Assembly: GCA_031398365.1 (NCBI GenBank)
Contig: JANNND010000322.1
Span: forward strand, 1 to 9,783
Direction of reading: 5' to 3'
Origin: JAFDVL01 sp031398365
GTDB lineage: Bacteria; Acidobacteriota; Blastocatellia; RBC074
Length of the DNA stretch: 9,783 nucleotides
The notes under the pieces were generated by a model that worked only from the letters and a program-made list of their open reading frames with translations, did no database searches and was not told where the DNA came from. This document shows, piece after piece, positions 7,906 through 9,783 of the stretch (the first letter of the stretch is position 1; each line of letters opens with the position of its first letter). The position numbers and the translations under genes are program-made.

Positions 7906-9783
7906 ATGAAACGACTACCCATTATTACAATCATCACTCTAAGTTTATTGCTTAGCCTCGTGCTGTGGAGCGCAGGGCGAGATGTACAGGCCACGACCGT
8001 AGCGCCTGCCGTGCCATTTGCTCCGCTCACCGTGACGAACACGAATGACAGCGGCGCAGGCTCGCTCCGGCAGGTGATCGCGGATGCGACCAGTGGCGAC
8101 ACGATCAGCTTCAACCTCAGCGGTTGTCCCTGCACGATCACGCTGACGTCGGGCGAATTGGTCATCAACAAAAATCTGACGATCACCGGCCCCGGCGCAA
8201 ATCAATTGACCATCAGCGGCAACAATACTTCGCGCGTCTTTTTTGTTAACCCCGGAGCGGCAGGTGCAACGACGGGGCCGCCCGCGACCAGTCTTACCGT
8301 CAATCTCTCGAATCTGACCATTGCCAATGGCAAGGCCAAAGGCGGTGTGGGTGGGAGCCGTGGGCGAGGTAGCGGCGGGGGTGGCGCTGGTCTGGGGGGC
8401 GGCTTATTCATCAACAATGGCTTGGTCTTACTTGAAAATGTAACTTTTTCTCAGAATCAAGCCATTGGTGGAGATGGTGGTCCCGGCAGAGGATTAAATC
8501 AGACCGGCGGCGGCGGCGGCGGCGGCATGGGCAGTGATGGCGTTGAGGTCATCGGCGGCAATGGTGGAAACCTTGGTGGCGTTGCCGCCGAACCCAACAC
8601 AGCGGGAGGGGAGGGGAGCGGCGGCGGCGGAAGCTACAATACATTTATTCAGGGAGGCGTGGGCGGATTTGGCGGTGGGGGCGGTGGTGCTTATGATCCC
8701 AGCCCCGGTGGTTTCGGTGGAGGAGGCAGCGGCGGAGATAGAGAAGGAGGCAGTGGCGGCTTTGCCGGAGGGAACGGTGGCAATGGCGCGGGTAGTAATG
8801 ATGGAGGCGGTGGGGGTGGCGGCGGCGGCGGTCTGGGCGGAGCCATTTTTATCCGGGCAGGACAACTTACTCTCTCTGACATCAGTTTTACCAGTAATTC
8901 TGCCGCCGGTGGGAACGGAGGCCTCAGCACAAATACCCCAGGTCCGGCAGGTGAAAAGGGATTAGGTAAGGGAGGCGCACTGTTCATTCACACCGGCGCG
9001 ACGGCCAAAGCTTGTACAGCGCCGAGCTTCAGCAACAATACGGCCACGAATGCGGCAGGCAGCGGGACAGACACCAATGATGTCTATGGCAATTTGACAA
9101 GTTGCAATACCGTGCCGACCATCAACGCCACAGGTCTCGTGCGCACGGCAGGCGCTACTGGCAACGCTCAAATCGCCACGGTCAATGATGCCGAAGACGC
9201 TGAGAACACCCTGAGCGTCACCGCCACGCTCTCCACGGGTTCCGGCGTGACGGTGAATAACCTCAGCGTGGACGCGAGCGGCAAGGTGACGGCGGATGTC
9301 ACCGCCGCCTGCACCGCGACCAATTCCACCTTCACTTTGCAAGTCACCGACAGCGGCAGTTTGTCGGCGACCGCGACGCTGATGATCCCGGTCAATGCCA
9401 ATCAACTGCCGGTGCTCAGCTATCCGGCCAATCCCGGCACGGTCTTTGGCACAGGCATCACCGTGAATCCGCTGACCGGGCCGAGCGATGATCTCGGCGT
9501 CACGAGCGTCGTTGTCCAGAGCATCACGCCCAGCAATCCCGGCGGCATTACGGTCAACAGTAGTGGCGTTGTCACCGTCGCCAACAACGTCCCCGCCGGA
9601 ATGTACACCGTCACCATTCGCGCCAACGCCGCGTGCGGCAATAAGGATGCCAGCTTCACGCTCGGCATCGTCAAAGCGACCCCGGTGATTACCTGGAACA
9701 ATCCGACCAACATCACCTACGGCACGGCACTGAGCGCGACGCAATTGAATGCCACGGCCAATACGGCAGGCAGTTTCACCTAC
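7906..9783 (+). CDS. Secreted parallel beta-helix protein with glycine-rich loops, Ig-like and MBG modules (3' end outside window)
   Basis: The frame is open from ATG 7906 to the window edge (626 codons, no stop). AAAGGAAGG (7892-7900) is a good ribosome site. The signal peptide (MKRLPIITIITLSLLLSLVLWS, cleaved near residue 29) is closely related to that of the protein at 5257. Residues about 42-145 start with VTNTNDSGAGSLRQVI, the usual opening of secreted beta-helix proteins. About 146-356 is very glycine-rich and alternates with helix rungs (GLGGGLFINNG, GLGGAIFIRAG, GKGGALFIHTG); the longest glycine runs are 7 and 10 residues. Two Ig-/cadherin-like segments follow (about 403-502 and 503-589), then an MBG domain starts at 590 (KATPVITWNNPTNITYGTAL). 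No catalytic motif is visible. A cell-surface or matrix structural role is likely; polysaccharide binding or lyase activity remains possible. The unusual base composition of 8340-8835 follows from the glycine codons. Confidence 0.9.
   Translation, partial: MKRLPIITIITLSLLLSLVLWSAGRDVQATTVAPAVPFAPLTVTNTNDSGAGSLRQVIADATSGDTISFNLSGCPCTITLTSGELVINKNLTITGPGANQLTISGNNTSRVFFVNPGAAGATTGPPATSLTVNLSNLTIANGKAKGGVGGSRGRGSGGGGAGLGGGLFINNGLVLLENVTFSQNQAIGGDGGPGRGLNQTGGGGGGGMGSDGVEVIGGNGGNLGGVAAEPNTAGGEGSGGGGSYNTFIQGGVGGFGGGGGGAYDPSPGGFGGGGSGGDREGGSGGFAGGNGGNGAGSNDGGGGGGGGGGLGGAIFIRAGQLTLSDISFTSNSAAGGNGGLSTNTPGPAGEKGLGKGGALFIHTGATAKACTAPSFSNNTATNAAGSGTDTNDVYGNLTSCNTVPTINATGLVRTAGATGNAQIATVNDAEDAENTLSVTATLSTGSGVTVNNLSVDASGKVTADVTAACTATNSTFTLQVTDSGSLSATATLMIPVNANQLPVLSYPANPGTVFGTGITVNPLTGPSDDLGVTSVVVQSITPSNPGGITVNSSGVVTVANNVPAGMYTVTIRANAACGNKDASFTLGIVKATPVITWNNPTNITYGTALSATQLNATANTAGSFTY
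8506..8526 (+). repeat. GGC trinucleotide tract (7 units) within the beta-helix gene
   Basis: Seven consecutive in-frame GGC codons give a Gly7 run. A second glycine run of 10 codons at 8803-8832 uses mixed GGN codons and includes four consecutive GGC (8818-8829). Unit loss or gain by replication slippage would change loop length without shifting the frame. Confidence 0.85.

Noticed and set aside
8691..8987. Minus-strand proline-rich open frame
   Set aside because: Its polyproline is simply the complement of the GGN glycine codons on the plus strand.
8962..9744. Minus-strand open frame of 260 codons opposite the beta-helix gene
   Set aside because: The plus strand encodes a continuous secreted protein with recognisable modules through this stretch. 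The reverse frame is rich in Arg, Gly and His with no recognisable fold.

Overview
The window reads as a chromosomal piece of a soil- or sediment-type Acidobacteriota, probably near the Blastocatellia. This is an inference from gene content and style: a periplasmic double-propeller sensor kinase with a NarL-type regulator, large secreted proteins built from MBG, putative-Ig, HYR and PxKF modules, and a small secreted protein of a type I associate with acidobacterial genomes. No rRNA or other taxonomic marker is present. All supported genes lie on the plus strand.

Layout. (1) 2-487 is the 3' end of a large secreted MBG/putative-Ig protein, closed by a strong hairpin at 492-540. (2) 694-3924 is a 1076-residue periplasmic-sensing histidine kinase with 14 propeller repeats, Y_Y_Y, one membrane span, HisKA_3 and HATPase. 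It overlaps by 11 bp its NarL/LuxR response regulator (3914-4570). (3) 4571-4854 is non-coding and repeat-rich: an inverted heptamer-repeat element and two exact 18-bp direct repeats. (4) 4855-5247 is a receiver-only response regulator, and 9 bp after it comes a secreted PIG-L-type deacetylase with HYR and PxKF modules (5257-7131). (5) 7264-7737 is a small secreted protein. (6) 7748-7884 holds a stem of about 33 bp whose right arm runs into the decayed 3' end of a second receiver gene. (7) 7906 to the window end is an open reading frame for a secreted parallel beta-helix protein with glycine-rich loops, then Ig-like modules and the start of an MBG domain.

How it fits together. The kinase/regulator pair is a complete envelope-sensing two-component system. 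The genes downstream encode exported proteins, two of them large. The most interesting pattern is a repeated arrangement: a receiver-only gene (intact at 4855, remnant at 7813-7884) immediately upstream of an exported protein with a nearly identical signal peptide (5257 and 7906). The exported bodies are unrelated. This suggests an ancestral receiver + exported-protein cassette that was duplicated, with the cargo later exchanged and one receiver lost.
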